NCBI GenBank assembly: GCA_903848645.1
Contig: CAINGU010000093.1
Location: 1-64,000, forward strand
From: an uncultured cyanobacterium
Lineage (GTDB): Bacteria; Cyanobacteriota; Cyanobacteriia; Cyanobacteriales; Nostocaceae
DNA length: 64,000 nucleotides
Direction: 5' to 3'
Shown: one piece after another, positions 1 through 10,419 of the stretch
Numbering within the stretch: position 1 is the first letter of the stretch
Layout: every line of letters starts with the position of its first letter
Notes under the pieces: generated by a model
Seen by the model: the letters and a program-made list of their open reading frames with translations, nothing else
The model's database searches: none
Told to the model about the DNA's origin: nothing
Translations under genes and position numbers: made by a program

Positions 1-141
1 AGTATTTTGGATTTTGGATTGACTCCACCAAACAAGTGTAGAGCTTGAAAATTTTGGATTTTGGATTGACAATTTTTCCGTCGGAGAAGGACGGGGCTTG
101 TACCAAATTTTTTTAATCTAAAATCTAAAATTCCCGGTCAA

Positions 142-507
142 TTATTCAGTTTCTACTAAAACTGTAACTGCGGCTACAGCTATCAACATTTGATCATTTT
201 TATCGTTGAGAGCAGCAATTGCTAAACCATCAACTACCATTCCTCCTGATTCTAGGATGAGGGTTTTTTGACCAAAGGGAAGGACAGCTAATACTTCTGC
301 TTCCCTGACTTGTTCAGGGTAAGGAACTGCAACTTTTACTTCTACAATCATCTCATTGGGATCTTTTAACCCAGCTACTTCCATAATCCCAAGCAAGGCA
401 TTATGAGCAATGGCATTTCTCACTGCTCTTGCTGCTGCTACTGTCGGTTCTTGTCCATGTTGATCTACGCCCATTCCCATTTCGATAATAAAGCGTTTTA
501 GTGCCAT
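142..507 (-). CDS. Lin0512 family conserved protein
   Basis: ORF of 121 aa; MALKRFIIEMGMGVDQHGQ...ARAVRNAIAHNALLG pattern typical of the Lin0512 family. Confidence 0.8.
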   Translation of the reverse strand: MALKRFIIEMGMGVDQHGQEPTVAAARAVRNAIAHNALLGIMEVAGLKDPNEMIVEVKVAVPYPEQVREAEVLAVLPFGQKTLILESGGMVVDGLAIAALNDKNDQMLIAVAAVTVLVETE

Positions 508-821
508 AACTGTTTTTTGTCAATTTTATACTTTTTACTTTAGCGTTTTTATCCTCAAAAATTGTGCTATTTATGATTTAATACTGTTTTTTTCGCTACT
601 ATCTGCTGAGAGTCATTTTTAACTAGTGTCAGTTAAGAAAGTGTCACTCTCTACACTAGCCATTTGATTTTAAACAAGATATCCTGAGTAAATGCAAGGA
701 GTGATACCACTTCACTTTATATTTGTTACAAGTTCCCTCGCACTACTTATACTTCCAGTTATTTGAATTGCGGGTTTTAAATGTTACAAAAATAGTGAAT
801 TGGTAGAAAGTTATACGGGGA

Positions 822-856
822 AACGCTTGAGTATCTTTTAACTCAAGCGTTTTTTC
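822..856 (+). terminator. Intrinsic terminator with no annotated + strand gene upstream
   Basis: Perfect 11-bp stem AACGCTTGAGT (822-832) / ACTCAAGCGTT (841-851) followed by a T-tract. Confidence 0.8.
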
Positions 857-1100
857 ATGTATAAATTAATTTGACTGATTTGAATAATACCAATTTTATC
901 TAAGGCTGCACAGAATAACAATCATCCGTATTTATCTGCGTTTATCTGCGTTGAATTATTCTGGAAATCTGATTCTATGCAGTTTCATCTGAATTTAGTA
1001 TAAGTAGCATTGGTGTTAAAAATTGTCCTGATGACAAAGCAAAAATTTCTGCGGTGGCAAAACAGCATACACTTTTTGTGAATTAACCTCACAAAAGGAG

Positions 1101-1853
1101 TTGACTGTGACTAAGTTCTTATTCGTAACCGATTTAGATCATACCTTCGTCGGCGATGATCAGGGATTATTGGCATTGAGCGATCGCTTGCAAAGTCATC
1201 GTCAACAATATGGTACAAAGATAGTTTACTCTACAGGGCGATCGCCTTTTCTTTACCGCCAACTCCAACAGGAAAAAAATCTCTTCACACCAGATGCTCT
1301 CGTTGCCTCTGTGGGTACGGAAATTTACTTGGATGGCAGTGATAATTCTGACCCGGAATGGTCAAGTATCCTCTCTCAAGGCTGGGATAGTCAAAAAATC
1401 TTATCAATTACTGAGCAATTCCCGGAATTAGTGTTACAACCAGATACAGAACAACGTCCTTTTAAAGTCAGCTTTTTCCTGAAAGCAGAATTGTCGGGGA
1501 TCCTACCACAACTTGAGTCTGAGTTGCAAAAAACTCAACTAAATGTAAAGTTAATTTATAGTAGTGAAATTGACCTTGACATTTTACCCCATACCAGCGA
1601 TAAAGGTCAAGCAATGCAGTTTTTACGACAGAAGTGGAAATTTGCAGCCGAGCAGACTGTTGTTTGTGGCGATTCGGGTAATGATATTGCTTTATTCGCT
1701 GTCGGTAAGGAACGGGGAATCATTGTCGGGAATGCTCGTCCAGAGTTACTGCAATGGTATAAGCAGAATCCTGCGGACTACCGTTACCTGTCCCAAAACC
1801 GTTGTGCTGCTGGGATTATGGAAGGTTTAAAATATTTCGGGTTCTTAGAATGA
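1101..1853 (+). CDS. HAD-family sucrose-phosphate phosphatase-like protein
   Basis: [16 protein letters not shown]-terminus and [13 protein letters not shown] motif of the S6PP/HAD family. Confidence 0.8.
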   Translation: MTVTKFLFVTDLDHTFVGDDQGLLALSDRLQSHRQQYGTKIVYSTGRSPFLYRQLQQEKNLFTPDALVASVGTEIYLDGSDNSDPEWSSILSQGWDSQKILSITEQFPELVLQPDTEQRPFKVSFFLKAELSGILPQLESELQKTQLNVKLIYSSEIDLDILPHTSDKGQAMQFLRQKWKFAAEQTVVCGDSGNDIALFAVGKERGIIVGNARPELLQWYKQNPADYRYLSQNRCAAGIMEGLKYFGFLE

Positions 1854-2488
1854 TTAGCTATCTTAAAGGTATCGTCGCCGGTGTCCAAGCCATTACCCCT
1901 AATCGCGTCATTTTGACGTTAGAAGTTAATGGCACGGGTTACGATTTGCAAATTCCCCAACGTCTGGCCAATCAGTTAACATCAACTGGGGATGTGATCC
2001 AAATCTTTACCCATTACCAAATTCGAGAAGAAATACCCATGCTTTACGGTTTTTCTTCTCCTTCGGAACGGGATTTATTTCGCCATTTGCTCAGTGTTAG
2101 CGGTATTGGTGCTGCCTTAGCGATCGCGCTCTTGGATACAATGGAATTACCAGAGTTAGTCCAAGCTATTGTCGCTGCTAACATCCAAATGCTAATTCAA
2201 GCCCCTGGAGTGGGCAAGAAAACCGCTGAACGCATTTGTTTAGAACTAAAGAGCAAACTCATCGAATGGCGCAAATCAGCGGGCTTCTTCGTGGCTACAG
2301 GCGGACCTGCACCCGGAATTCTAGAAGAAGTGCAAATGACTTTGTTTGCTTTGGGATATACGGCACATGAAGTCAGTCACGCTTTGCACACAGTTAGCGA
2401 AAATATTGGTTTACCCAAAAATGCCTATGTGGAAGATTGGATTAGACAAGCGATCGCTTATCTTAGTAGTAGTGAAGTAGAGTGTTAA
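1850..2488 (+). CDS. ruvA: Holliday junction branch migration protein RuvA
   Basis: [13 protein letters not shown]...GTGYDLQIP...[13 protein letters not shown]...[24 protein letters not shown] overlap with upstream gene. The listed ORF start (1802) is upstream of the likely start. Confidence 0.95.
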   Translation: MISYLKGIVAGVQAITPNRVILTLEVNGTGYDLQIPQRLANQLTSTGDVIQIFTHYQIREEIPMLYGFSSPSERDLFRHLLSVSGIGAALAIALLDTMELPELVQAIVAANIQMLIQAPGVGKKTAERICLELKSKLIEWRKSAGFFVATGGPAPGILEEVQMTLFALGYTAHEVSHALHTVSENIGLPKNAYVEDWIRQAIAYLSSSEVEC

Positions 2489-2497
2489 TAATTCACC

Positions 2498-3703
2498 ATG
2501 AATAATAATCCTTATGCTTGGATAAATGAATCTCTTTCCACTATTCATCGGGCTGACTGGTATCGTTCCGTGCAAACGATTCACAGCCGACCCGGTGCAA
2601 CTGTGGTATTATCTGGGCAAGAGGTTATTAATTTTGCCAGTAATGATTACTTAGGACTAGCAGGAGATGAACGCTTACAAACAGCCGCCATTACTGCTAT
2701 TCAAGAATTTGGTACTGGTAGTACAGGTTCTAGGTTACTCAGTGGGCATCGAGAAATACATAGAGAATTAGAACAGGGAATCGCATCTACTAAGCAAACC
2801 GAAGACGCGTTAGTATTTAGTTCCGGTTATTTAGCAAATTTAGGGACAATTGCCGCCATAGTTGGCAAAAGAGACTTAATTTTATCCGATGAATATAACC
2901 ATTCCAGCTTAAAAAAGGGAGCGATTCTCAGCGGTGCAACTGTTATGGAATATCCGCACGGTGGTACTGCAGTACTGCAAGAAAAGTTACGGGAACACAG
3001 GAAAAATTTTCGCCGCTGCTTGATCATTACCGATAGCGTCTTCAGCATGGATGGTGATTTATGTCCATTACCCCAACTCCTCGATTTAGCTGAAGAATTT
3101 AGTAGTATGCTCCTCCTAGATGAAGCTCATGCTACGGGAGTCATGGGCAAAACTGGGGCTGGGTGTGTGGAACATTTCGGCTGTACAGGTAGGGAATTAA
3201 TTCAAATTGGCACATTAAGTAAAGCCTTGGCGAGTTTAGGCGGATATGTCGCCGCCAGCAGCCCTCTAATTGACTTTTTACGCAACCGCGCCCCCAGTTG
3301 GATTTATACCACTGCTCTTTCTCCCGCAGATACAGCAGCCGCTTTAGCTGCCATTAAAATAGTCCAAGAAGAACCCCAAAGGCGATCGCAACTCTGGCAA
3401 AATGTCAATTATTTAAAACAATTAATTCAAGATAATTTACCTAACTTAAAGTTATTACCGACAGAATCTCCGATATTATGTTTTCAATTACCTAGTGCTG
3501 CTGCCGCATTAACAGCAGGAAAGCATTTGCGAACATCAGGAATTTTTGCCCCAGCCATTCGTCCCCCCACAGTTAGCACCAGCCGCATAAGAATATCTGT
3601 GATGGCTACCCATGAGTTAGGACATATTAACAAGTTAGTAGAAGTGATCAAAACAATGAAAGAATTAGAGTCAGCAACAAGTTTTTTAGAAAACAAAGAT
3701 TAA
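2498..3703 (+). CDS. bioF: 8-amino-7-oxononanoate synthase (alpha-oxoamine synthase family)
   Basis: [57 protein letters not shown] motifs. Confidence 0.93.
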   Translation: MNNNPYAWINESLSTIHRADWYRSVQTIHSRPGATVVLSGQEVINFASNDYLGLAGDERLQTAAITAIQEFGTGSTGSRLLSGHREIHRELEQGIASTKQTEDALVFSSGYLANLGTIAAIVGKRDLILSDEYNHSSLKKGAILSGATVMEYPHGGTAVLQEKLREHRKNFRRCLIITDSVFSMDGDLCPLPQLLDLAEEFSSMLLLDEAHATGVMGKTGAGCVEHFGCTGRELIQIGTLSKALASLGGYVAASSPLIDFLRNRAPSWIYTTALSPADTAAALAAIKIVQEEPQRRSQLWQNVNYLKQLIQDNLPNLKLLPTESPILCFQLPSAAAALTAGKHLRTSGIFAPAIRPPTVSTSRIRISVMATHELGHINKLVEVIKTMKELESATSFLENKD

Positions 3704-3707
3704 CAAG

Positions 3708-3980
3708 ATGTTACCTCATATCAAAGCATTGATTTCATTGATGGAAACTTTACCGTTAAATACTCAAAAACAAGTAGTAGAACATCTTCAGGAGTATATT
3801 CAGCAATTTATCAAAAATTTAGATGTCAATAACTTAGAATCAGCAATTGTTAATAATATTGAAGATAATCAACAGAAAGTTCTCCCAATAGATGATTATT
3901 CATCAGAACTTTCCCCAGAAGAATTGGAAATATTAAATAATTGCGTAGAATATCCTGTGTGGTCCCCCTTTGATTCATAA
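3708..3980 (+). CDS. Small hypothetical protein, possibly antitoxin-like
   Basis: 90-aa ORF 4 bp after bioF; C-terminus ...EYPVWSPFDS. Family is inferred only. Confidence 0.5.
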   Translation: MLPHIKALISLMETLPLNTQKQVVEHLQEYIQQFIKNLDVNNLESAIVNNIEDNQQKVLPIDDYSSELSPEELEILNNCVEYPVWSPFDS

Positions 3981-4008
3981 CACTTAATAAACTTCCTGAT
4001 ACCGCCCT

Positions 4009-4152
4009 TTCCTATTACAGCGTGCTTATGCCAGAGTGATAACAGAAAATGCTGTAATTCGTCGTTCTGTATCAGAATTAACTATAGGAGAAAATTTAGT
4101 GAATCAGTTGGCACAAGGTAAGGTAACAGTTAAAGTTATAGAAGTTACCTGA
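4009..4152 (+). pseudogene. xseA: C-terminal remnant of exodeoxyribonuclease VII large subunit
   Basis: Open frame translating to FLLQRAYARVITENAVIRRSVSELTIGENLVNQLAQGKVTVKVIEVT*, which resembles the XseA C-terminus; no start or body upstream. Confidence 0.65.
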
Positions 4153-4226
4153 AGCCTAAGTTATGAGAAAGTATATTTTCAGACTTCAGACTTCTATCCA
4201 GGATGCTCTACTGTACGATGTAAGCT

Positions 4227-5582
4227 ATGTCCTATCATGATTCTGCCTTATTACAAAAAATCTGTGTTCATATTTGTCAATCAATTATTGCTATTCAACA
4301 ACAGCACCCAGAATTATTGATTGCAAAATATCGAACTATTAACTGGCAAATATCTACAAATAAATCCGCTTTAAGTACAAAATTTAGAGATATACTCAGT
4401 CAAACCCAAACATGGGATCAATTATTACAAAAACTGAACTCATCTCTCAAAGCAGTTCTTATTCCCGCAGCTTTTGATTCACAAATAATATCAGATTTAA
4501 TTTCCTCTATTGGGCAGCTAAATCCAGAAAATCCTGATTTCAATACTACGTATTTCTCTCAACGACAATCTATTGGTATAGCTGTTCTACTTTTAGATGC
4601 AGAAAACCTCCAACTTAACACCAATACAGAAAAGTTTTTAACTACAAATTGTAATTGTCCTCTCCAAGTCAAAATTGCTTTTGCTAATTGGTCAAATCGG
4701 GGAAAATTGGATGTAGAATTACATGAACGTGGTTATGATTTAATTCATGTTCCCGCTGGTAGAGACAATGCTGATGGAAAAATGATTGCTGTAGGTTCTT
4801 CTATTCATGAACGCTATCCCAATGTTCAAGAAGTTTTTGTTTGTTCATCAGATAAGGTAATGACAAACTTATGTAATATTTTACAACAAAATGGCATATT
4901 AGTTTATCAAGTTAGTCAGCAAGGGGAAAATATCAAATTATTCAATAGTTCAACTAGTGAAACTCTCAATTATTCCCTGAAGCCTCTGCCAGAAATACCA
5001 TCTATAGAGCAGTTTATTGCCCAAATTAAGATTTTAATCAAATTACAACAAAAACAAACTGCAAGTTATTGGATTAAGCTTTCTATCCTTTCTAAACAAT
5101 TTAAAACCAAACATCAATTAACTATTAGTCAAATTATTGATCATCACTTTCCTGGGAAAAAAGTTAAAGACGTATTTATTAACTATCCATCTGAGTTTGT
5201 AGTCCATCAAATTGACGAAAAATCTGAATTGTATGTCACAATCTTTGAACAGCATCAACGCAACGTAGAAAAGAATCAGGAAAATTCACAACCCCAAACC
5301 ACGACATCAAAAGTATTATCTACTATTAATTCTCCCACAGATTTAGAGCAAGCTATCCATAATATATTGGCTGATTTAAGCAAAGTAGATCATCATAATT
5401 TTTTTGATGTTAGTATTTTGGGAAGTAAATTTTATCAGCAATATGGTAAACCAATAACTGAACAAATCAAACAATTAAAGATTGCTGGTAGTTTTGTTAA
5501 ATTTTTACATTCTTGCAAATCTCTGCAAGTTCAGCAAGTAGGTAAAAAATGGGAAGTGGGGATTAAAAAGTCGGAACTGTGA
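4227..5582 (+). CDS. NYN (PIN-like) domain protein with C-terminal OST-HTH/LOTUS-like repeats
   Basis: IGIAVLLLDAENLQLN...IAFANWSNRGKLDVELHERGYDLIHVPAGRDNADGKMIAVGSSI...VFVCSSDKVMTNLCNILQQNG (NYN-type); two LOTUS-like winged segments at about 280-330 and 385-445 aa. Confidence 0.8.
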   Translation: MSYHDSALLQKICVHICQSIIAIQQQHPELLIAKYRTINWQISTNKSALSTKFRDILSQTQTWDQLLQKLNSSLKAVLIPAAFDSQIISDLISSIGQLNPENPDFNTTYFSQRQSIGIAVLLLDAENLQLNTNTEKFLTTNCNCPLQVKIAFANWSNRGKLDVELHERGYDLIHVPAGRDNADGKMIAVGSSIHERYPNVQEVFVCSSDKVMTNLCNILQQNGILVYQVSQQGENIKLFNSSTSETLNYSLKPLPEIPSIEQFIAQIKILIKLQQKQTASYWIKLSILSKQFKTKHQLTISQIIDHHFPGKKVKDVFINYPSEFVVHQIDEKSELYVTIFEQHQRNVEKNQENSQPQTTTSKVLSTINSPTDLEQAIHNILADLSKVDHHNFFDVSILGSKFYQQYGKPITEQIKQLKIAGSFVKFLHSCKSLQVQQVGKKWEVGIKKSEL

Positions 5583-5819
5583 TTTGTGTGATTTATTTGA
5601 TTGTTAGCATTCAGCTTTCAGCCGTCAGCGTACAATCAATCTAGTTCTGATTTTTATATATGTCTGATTTGATTCTTTAACTACATTTTTCCTTCAGTAA
5701 TTACAGATTGTGACAGCGAGGGTGCGAAATGTGGGTTAAAGTCAAAAAATGAAAATAATTACGGTAAGCCGATAGATTTATAGTAGTATGGATTTAGAAA
5801 ATTACCTGATGTTGCCAAA

Positions 5820-6035
5820 ATGACTAATACAGCAACCCAAATAGCAATTCGTGCTTCTCACGTCAAAATCTCCAATCAAGATTTACAAAAACACAATATT
5901 CCCCACCAAATTTTTCGCTATCCTGCTGAACACGGCTTTTTCTATGATCATGGTGCTAGTTACAACGCCGAAGTTGCTGCTGATGCTTGGCTCAAAGTTA
6001 AAGAACTCTTTCAAAAACAACTTCATACAGCATAA
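5820..6035 (+). pseudogene. C-terminal remnant of dienelactone hydrolase family protein
   Basis: DLQKHNIPHQIFRYPAEHGFFYDHGASYNAEVAADAWLKVKELFQ matches the DLH C-terminus around the catalytic His; N-terminal two thirds absent. Confidence 0.75.
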
Positions 6036-6111
6036 TCTTTCTCTTTGCGCTTGGAGCATCTTTGCATGAAAGAACATCCGTAGTTTAAGATTTTTTACAC
6101 AGCAGCCAGCC

Positions 6112-8241
6112 ATGAAACTCCTGATTAAAATTGGTGTTTTAGCACATCGAGATCCACAGCATACCCTACAAAATTGGCAAAAAACAGCAGATTACCTTAC
6201 CGCAGAACTGCCTGAATATCACTTTGTCATTGTTCCTCTGAACTTCAAGCAGATTGGGGCAGCAGTGAAAGAGAATGCAGTGGAATTTGTGATTACGAGT
6301 CCGGGGATATATGTGGAATTTGAAGCTCTCTATGGAGTAAATCGCCTAGCGACTTTAAAGCACCTGCGGATGGGACGAGCTTATACCATGTTTGGTGGAG
6401 TAATTTTCTGTAAAGCCGATTGTGACAATATTCAGAGTCTTAGGGATTTACGGGGCAAAAACTTTGTTGCTGTTGCGGAAAATTCTTTTGGTGGTTGGCG
6501 TTCAGCATGGCGAGAAATTGTGGAAGCGGGTATTAATCCTTACCGAGATTTTCAAAGTCTGCAATTTACTAATAGTCATGATGCAGTGATATATGCTATT
6601 GACCAAGGTAAAGCAGATGCGGGAACTATTTCTACCAATGTATTAGAACAGATGGCTTTGGAGGGAAAAATTGACCTGAAAAATTTCAAAATCATCAATC
6701 AGCAGCCGCAGTATGAAGAAAAATTTCCCTTTGCTTTGAGTACCCGGTTATATCCAGAATGGCCTTTTGCTGTCACCGAACAAACCCCAAGTGAATTAGC
6801 AGAACAAGTAGCGATCGCTTTACTAAAATTACCTTCATATCATCCCGCAGCGATCGCCGCAGAATCCGAAGGGTGGACAATTCCCCTCAATTATCAATCA
6901 ATTCATGAATGCTTTCAAGTTTTACAGGTTCATCCTTATAAAGATTTTGGTAAAACAACTTCTAGCTTTGAACTGGCAGTTAAAGGATCAAATGATGGAC
7001 TGTGGGACTGGAATTTAGAAACAAATGAAGTCTTCTTTTCTACTCGTTGGCAAGAAATGTTAGGGTATGCAGAAACTGAGATCCCCAATCACTTTCAAGA
7101 ATGGAAACAGCGGTTACATCCAGATGATAGCGATCGCGTTTTAACAACTTTTCGGCAATACTTTGAAGGGCAACTTTCAACTTACGAACAGGAATATCGC
7201 TTACAACATCGCAACGGCAACTATCTCTGGGTACTTTGCCGAGGGACATTGTTGCGAGATGTTTGGAACAAACCATATCGGATGGCAGGTTCTCACACTG
7301 ATATTACCCGACGCAAACAAGCCGAGGAAGAATTACGACAATCTGAATTACAACTAAAAACCCAAACGCAGCATTTGCAACAGGCATTAAAAGAATTACA
7401 ACAAACGCAAATGCAATTGATTCATAGTGAAAAAATGTCTAGTTTAGGGCAATTAGTAGCGGGAATTGCTCATGAAATTAATAATCCAGTAAATTTTATT
7501 TATGGCAACCTTAACTATCTAGAGGAGTATGTTCAAGGTTTATTAAATATAGTTAAAACTTTCGAGCAATGCTATCCTCAACCTGTAAATGCAGTTCAGA
7601 TAGCAATGGAAAAATTTGAATTTGGCTTTGTCCGTACAGACTTACCAAGACTACTCAATTCTATCCGAATTGGCAGCGAACGAATTAGAGATATTGTGCA
7701 TTCTCTCCGAAATTTCTCGCGGTTGGATGAGGCAGAAATCAAACCAGTTGACATTCATGAAGGAATTGAAAATACATTATTAATTTTGCAGCATCGTTTA
7801 AAGTCCAAGTTTCATAAATCTACTATTATTATTAATAAAGAATATGGTAATCTACCAGTAGTATATTGTTCTCCGGGGCAACTAAATCAAGTATTTATGA
7901 ATATCTTGAGTAATGCCATAGATGCTTTAGAGGAAACTATTACTCATCAGCCAAATAATTTTATTCCTACCATTACTATTCGGACTAATATAATAGATAA
8001 TTGCTGGGTTTATATCTACATTGCGGACAATGGATTAGGCATAAAAGAAGATACAAAACTGCGAGTATTTGACCCATTCTTTACAACCAAGCCAGTTGGA
8101 CAGGGAACAGGACTAGGATTATCAATTAGCTATCAAATTATAGTGGAACGGCATAATGGTAAACTTGATTTTTTCTCAGAACCCGGACAGGGAACAGAAT
8201 TTCAGATTCAGCTTCCCCTTTGTCGAGAGTTGGTGATTTGA
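6112..8241 (+). CDS. Sensor histidine kinase: PhnD-like substrate-binding domain + PAS + HisKA/HATPase_c
   Basis: PhnD-like 1-260 aa; PAS/PAC (NDGLWDWNLETNEVFFS...DITRRKQAEEEL); H-box GQLVAGIAHEINNPVNFI; N/G boxes and GQGTGLGLSISYQI. Confidence 0.88.
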   Translation: MKLLIKIGVLAHRDPQHTLQNWQKTADYLTAELPEYHFVIVPLNFKQIGAAVKENAVEFVITSPGIYVEFEALYGVNRLATLKHLRMGRAYTMFGGVIFCKADCDNIQSLRDLRGKNFVAVAENSFGGWRSAWREIVEAGINPYRDFQSLQFTNSHDAVIYAIDQGKADAGTISTNVLEQMALEGKIDLKNFKIINQQPQYEEKFPFALSTRLYPEWPFAVTEQTPSELAEQVAIALLKLPSYHPAAIAAESEGWTIPLNYQSIHECFQVLQVHPYKDFGKTTSSFELAVKGSNDGLWDWNLETNEVFFSTRWQEMLGYAETEIPNHFQEWKQRLHPDDSDRVLTTFRQYFEGQLSTYEQEYRLQHRNGNYLWVLCRGTLLRDVWNKPYRMAGSHTDITRRKQAEEELRQSELQLKTQTQHLQQALKELQQTQMQLIHSEKMSSLGQLVAGIAHEINNPVNFIYGNLNYLEEYVQGLLNIVKTFEQCYPQPVNAVQIAMEKFEFGFVRTDLPRLLNSIRIGSERIRDIVHSLRNFSRLDEAEIKPVDIHEGIENTLLILQHRLKSKFHKSTIIINKEYGNLPVVYCSPGQLNQVFMNILSNAIDALEETITHQPNNFIPTITIRTNIIDNCWVYIYIADNGLGIKEDTKLRVFDPFFTTKPVGQGTGLGLSISYQIIVERHNGKLDFFSEPGQGTEFQIQLPLCRELVI

Positions 8242-8297
8242 ATCTGTGGCTGTTGTTTAAAACCAATTAAAAATTACAATATCTTCGCCATTTTTTT

Positions 8298-8363
8298 GTA
8301 GGTTGGGTTGAGCGAAGCAAAACCCAACGCATTTAGTAGGTTGAGGTAGGAAACCCAACCTAC
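8298..8363. repeat. Dispersed intergenic inverted repeat
   Basis: GTAGGTTGGGTT (8298-8309) ... AACCCAACCTAC (8352-8363), perfect 12-bp arms; resembles common cyanobacterial intergenic repeat. Confidence 0.8.
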
Positions 8364-8551
8364 GAATTAACGCTTTTTTCAATTTAGCGAAGGTATTAAA
8401 AATTAATCTCCATTTTGTTCTTACCAAAAAGATAGTACCAGTTCATTCCAGACTTTCATATCAATTAAAAATTTAATTTAGATGATTAAACCCAGAATAC
8501 CGAGATAGACTGTATGATAAATATAGTCTGTAAAGAAATGTAAATACTGTA

Positions 8552-9259
8552 ATGCTACAAGATAAAGTTATTGTCATTGTCGGTGCGACTGGTGGTATTG
8601 GTGCAACCTTAACTCGTCAATTAGCCCCCACAGGTGCGAGATTGGTACTTGCAGCTAGAGACGGGGAAAATTTAGCAGCATTAGCAAATGAGTTATCAGC
8701 AGATGTCTTGACAGTTCCCACAGATATTACTCAACCTCAACAGGTAGACGCATTAATCCAAACGACAATAGCCCAGTTTGGGCAAATTGATGTCTTAGTA
8801 AATGCAGCCGGAGCAGGTCTTCTCAAGGCTTACAACAACATCGAACCGGCAGATTTAGAAAAAATGCTAGATTTGAACTTAAAAGGCTGTTTCTACACCA
8901 CTCAAGCCGCAGCTAAAGAGATGCAAAAACGTAAATCTGGTCATATTTGTAATGTTGTCGGTATTCTTGGTAAACATTCAATGCCCATGGCTGCGGCTTA
9001 TTCTGCTTCTAAATTTGGCGTTGTGGGTTTTAGTAAATGTATAGCAGAAGAACTAAAACGCTTTGGTGTAAAAATTACGCTTTTTTACTTTGGGGGCATA
9101 GATTCCCCTTTTTGGGATAAGGTAAATTTAAAAGTAGATCGCAATAAGATGCTGAGTTGTGAAACTGCGGCAAATGCTATTTTTTATGCTTTATCCGCTG
9201 AACCCCAAGCTATACCCATGGAAATTAATATTCAACCTGAGAGTCATTTATTTTTCTAG
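8552..9259 (+). CDS. SDR family oxidoreductase
   Basis: VGATGGIGATLTRQ Rossmann motif; YSASK catalytic motif. Confidence 0.93.
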   Translation: MLQDKVIVIVGATGGIGATLTRQLAPTGARLVLAARDGENLAALANELSADVLTVPTDITQPQQVDALIQTTIAQFGQIDVLVNAAGAGLLKAYNNIEPADLEKMLDLNLKGCFYTTQAAAKEMQKRKSGHICNVVGILGKHSMPMAAAYSASKFGVVGFSKCIAEELKRFGVKITLFYFGGIDSPFWDKVNLKVDRNKMLSCETAANAIFYALSAEPQAIPMEINIQPESHLFF

Positions 9260-9306
9260 TATGTAACAGATAAAAGTGATAGTAAATACTGGATTTAAAA
9301 TAAATT

Positions 9307-10368
9307 ATGCTGCAAATTGATCACGTTCACTTCTATGTCGAAGATGCCCAAAGGTGGCGAGATTGGTTTGTATATTGTCTGGGTTTCCAAGCAGTAAATG
9401 ATGGCATTTTTCCAAGTCTTTCTCATCATCAAAAATCATTACATACTTGTACAGAAGTTGTGAAAAGTGGATCTGTCTACTTTTTACTTTCTTCTCCCAT
9501 TTTACCGACTAGCCCTGTGGCTGAATTTTTGCGTCAACATCCTCCTGGTGTGGCTGACATAGCTTTTGCTGTTGATGATATAGAAACGTTGATAGTAAGG
9601 GCTATAAGCAATGGGGCAAAAATTCTCCAACCTGTTGAAGATGCTGGATTTTGTAAGTATGCTAAAATTGCTGCTTGGGGTAGTTTAAATCATACATTAA
9701 TTACTAGAAAAAAAGCAAAAATAGAAGATAGGGAAAATATTTCCCATCATGCTATTACGGCCATTGATCATCTAGTTTTGAATGTAGGAGTTGGTGAGTT
9801 AGAAACTACTGTTAATTGGTATCAAAAAATCTTTGATTTTCAACCTCAACAAACTTTTAATATTAAAACTGATCGTTCGGGTTTGCATAGTCAGGTCATG
9901 ATTTCTCCCCATGGAAATATTCAATTACCAATTAATGAACCAGCTTCACCTAGTTCGCAAATTCAGGAGTTTCTAGAGGTGAATCGAGGTGCAGGTATTC
10001 AACATATTGCTTTATTGATACCTGATCTTGTAGATGCAATTGCTCGATTTCGGGCTGCTGGTTTATCCTTTCTTTCTGTTCCCCAAAATTACTATTCTCA
10101 GCTACAACAAAGATATAAATTTCCCCTCTCACCTCAAGAATTAAAAGCCATATCTCACCAGGAAATTCTCGTAGACTGGCATGAAGATGCTCCTTTAGGA
10201 CAGTTATTATTACAAATCTTCAGCCAACCAATTTTCTCCGAACCAACTTTTTTCTTTGAATTTATTGAACGTCGTTCTCTAGCTCAAGGTTTTGGGGAAG
10301 GTAATTTTATGGCTTTATTTCAAGCTATTGAAAACGAACAAATGAAACGCGGTTTTGTTAGCAGTTAG
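9307..10368 (+). CDS. hpd: 4-hydroxyphenylpyruvate dioxygenase
   Basis: Two VOC-type domains; GAGIQHIALLIPDLVDAI and FFEFIERR...GFGEGNFMALFQAIE C-terminal signature. Confidence 0.92.
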   Translation: MLQIDHVHFYVEDAQRWRDWFVYCLGFQAVNDGIFPSLSHHQKSLHTCTEVVKSGSVYFLLSSPILPTSPVAEFLRQHPPGVADIAFAVDDIETLIVRAISNGAKILQPVEDAGFCKYAKIAAWGSLNHTLITRKKAKIEDRENISHHAITAIDHLVLNVGVGELETTVNWYQKIFDFQPQQTFNIKTDRSGLHSQVMISPHGNIQLPINEPASPSSQIQEFLEVNRGAGIQHIALLIPDLVDAIARFRAAGLSFLSVPQNYYSQLQQRYKFPLSPQELKAISHQEILVDWHEDAPLGQLLLQIFSQPIFSEPTFFFEFIERRSLAQGFGEGNFMALFQAIENEQMKRGFVSS

Positions 10369-10419
10369 TAGATTTTGAATTGAATATTTAAAATTCAAAA
10401 TCTAAAATCTAAAATTTGG

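Noticed and set aside
5851-6113. Overlapping ORFs 5851-6069 (+) and 5883-6113 (-)
   Set aside because: Out of frame or antisense to the DLH remnant; no homology recognised
8298-8363. Possible terminator or IS end
   Set aside because: Matches a common dispersed intergenic repeat pattern; no transposase or target-site duplication seen
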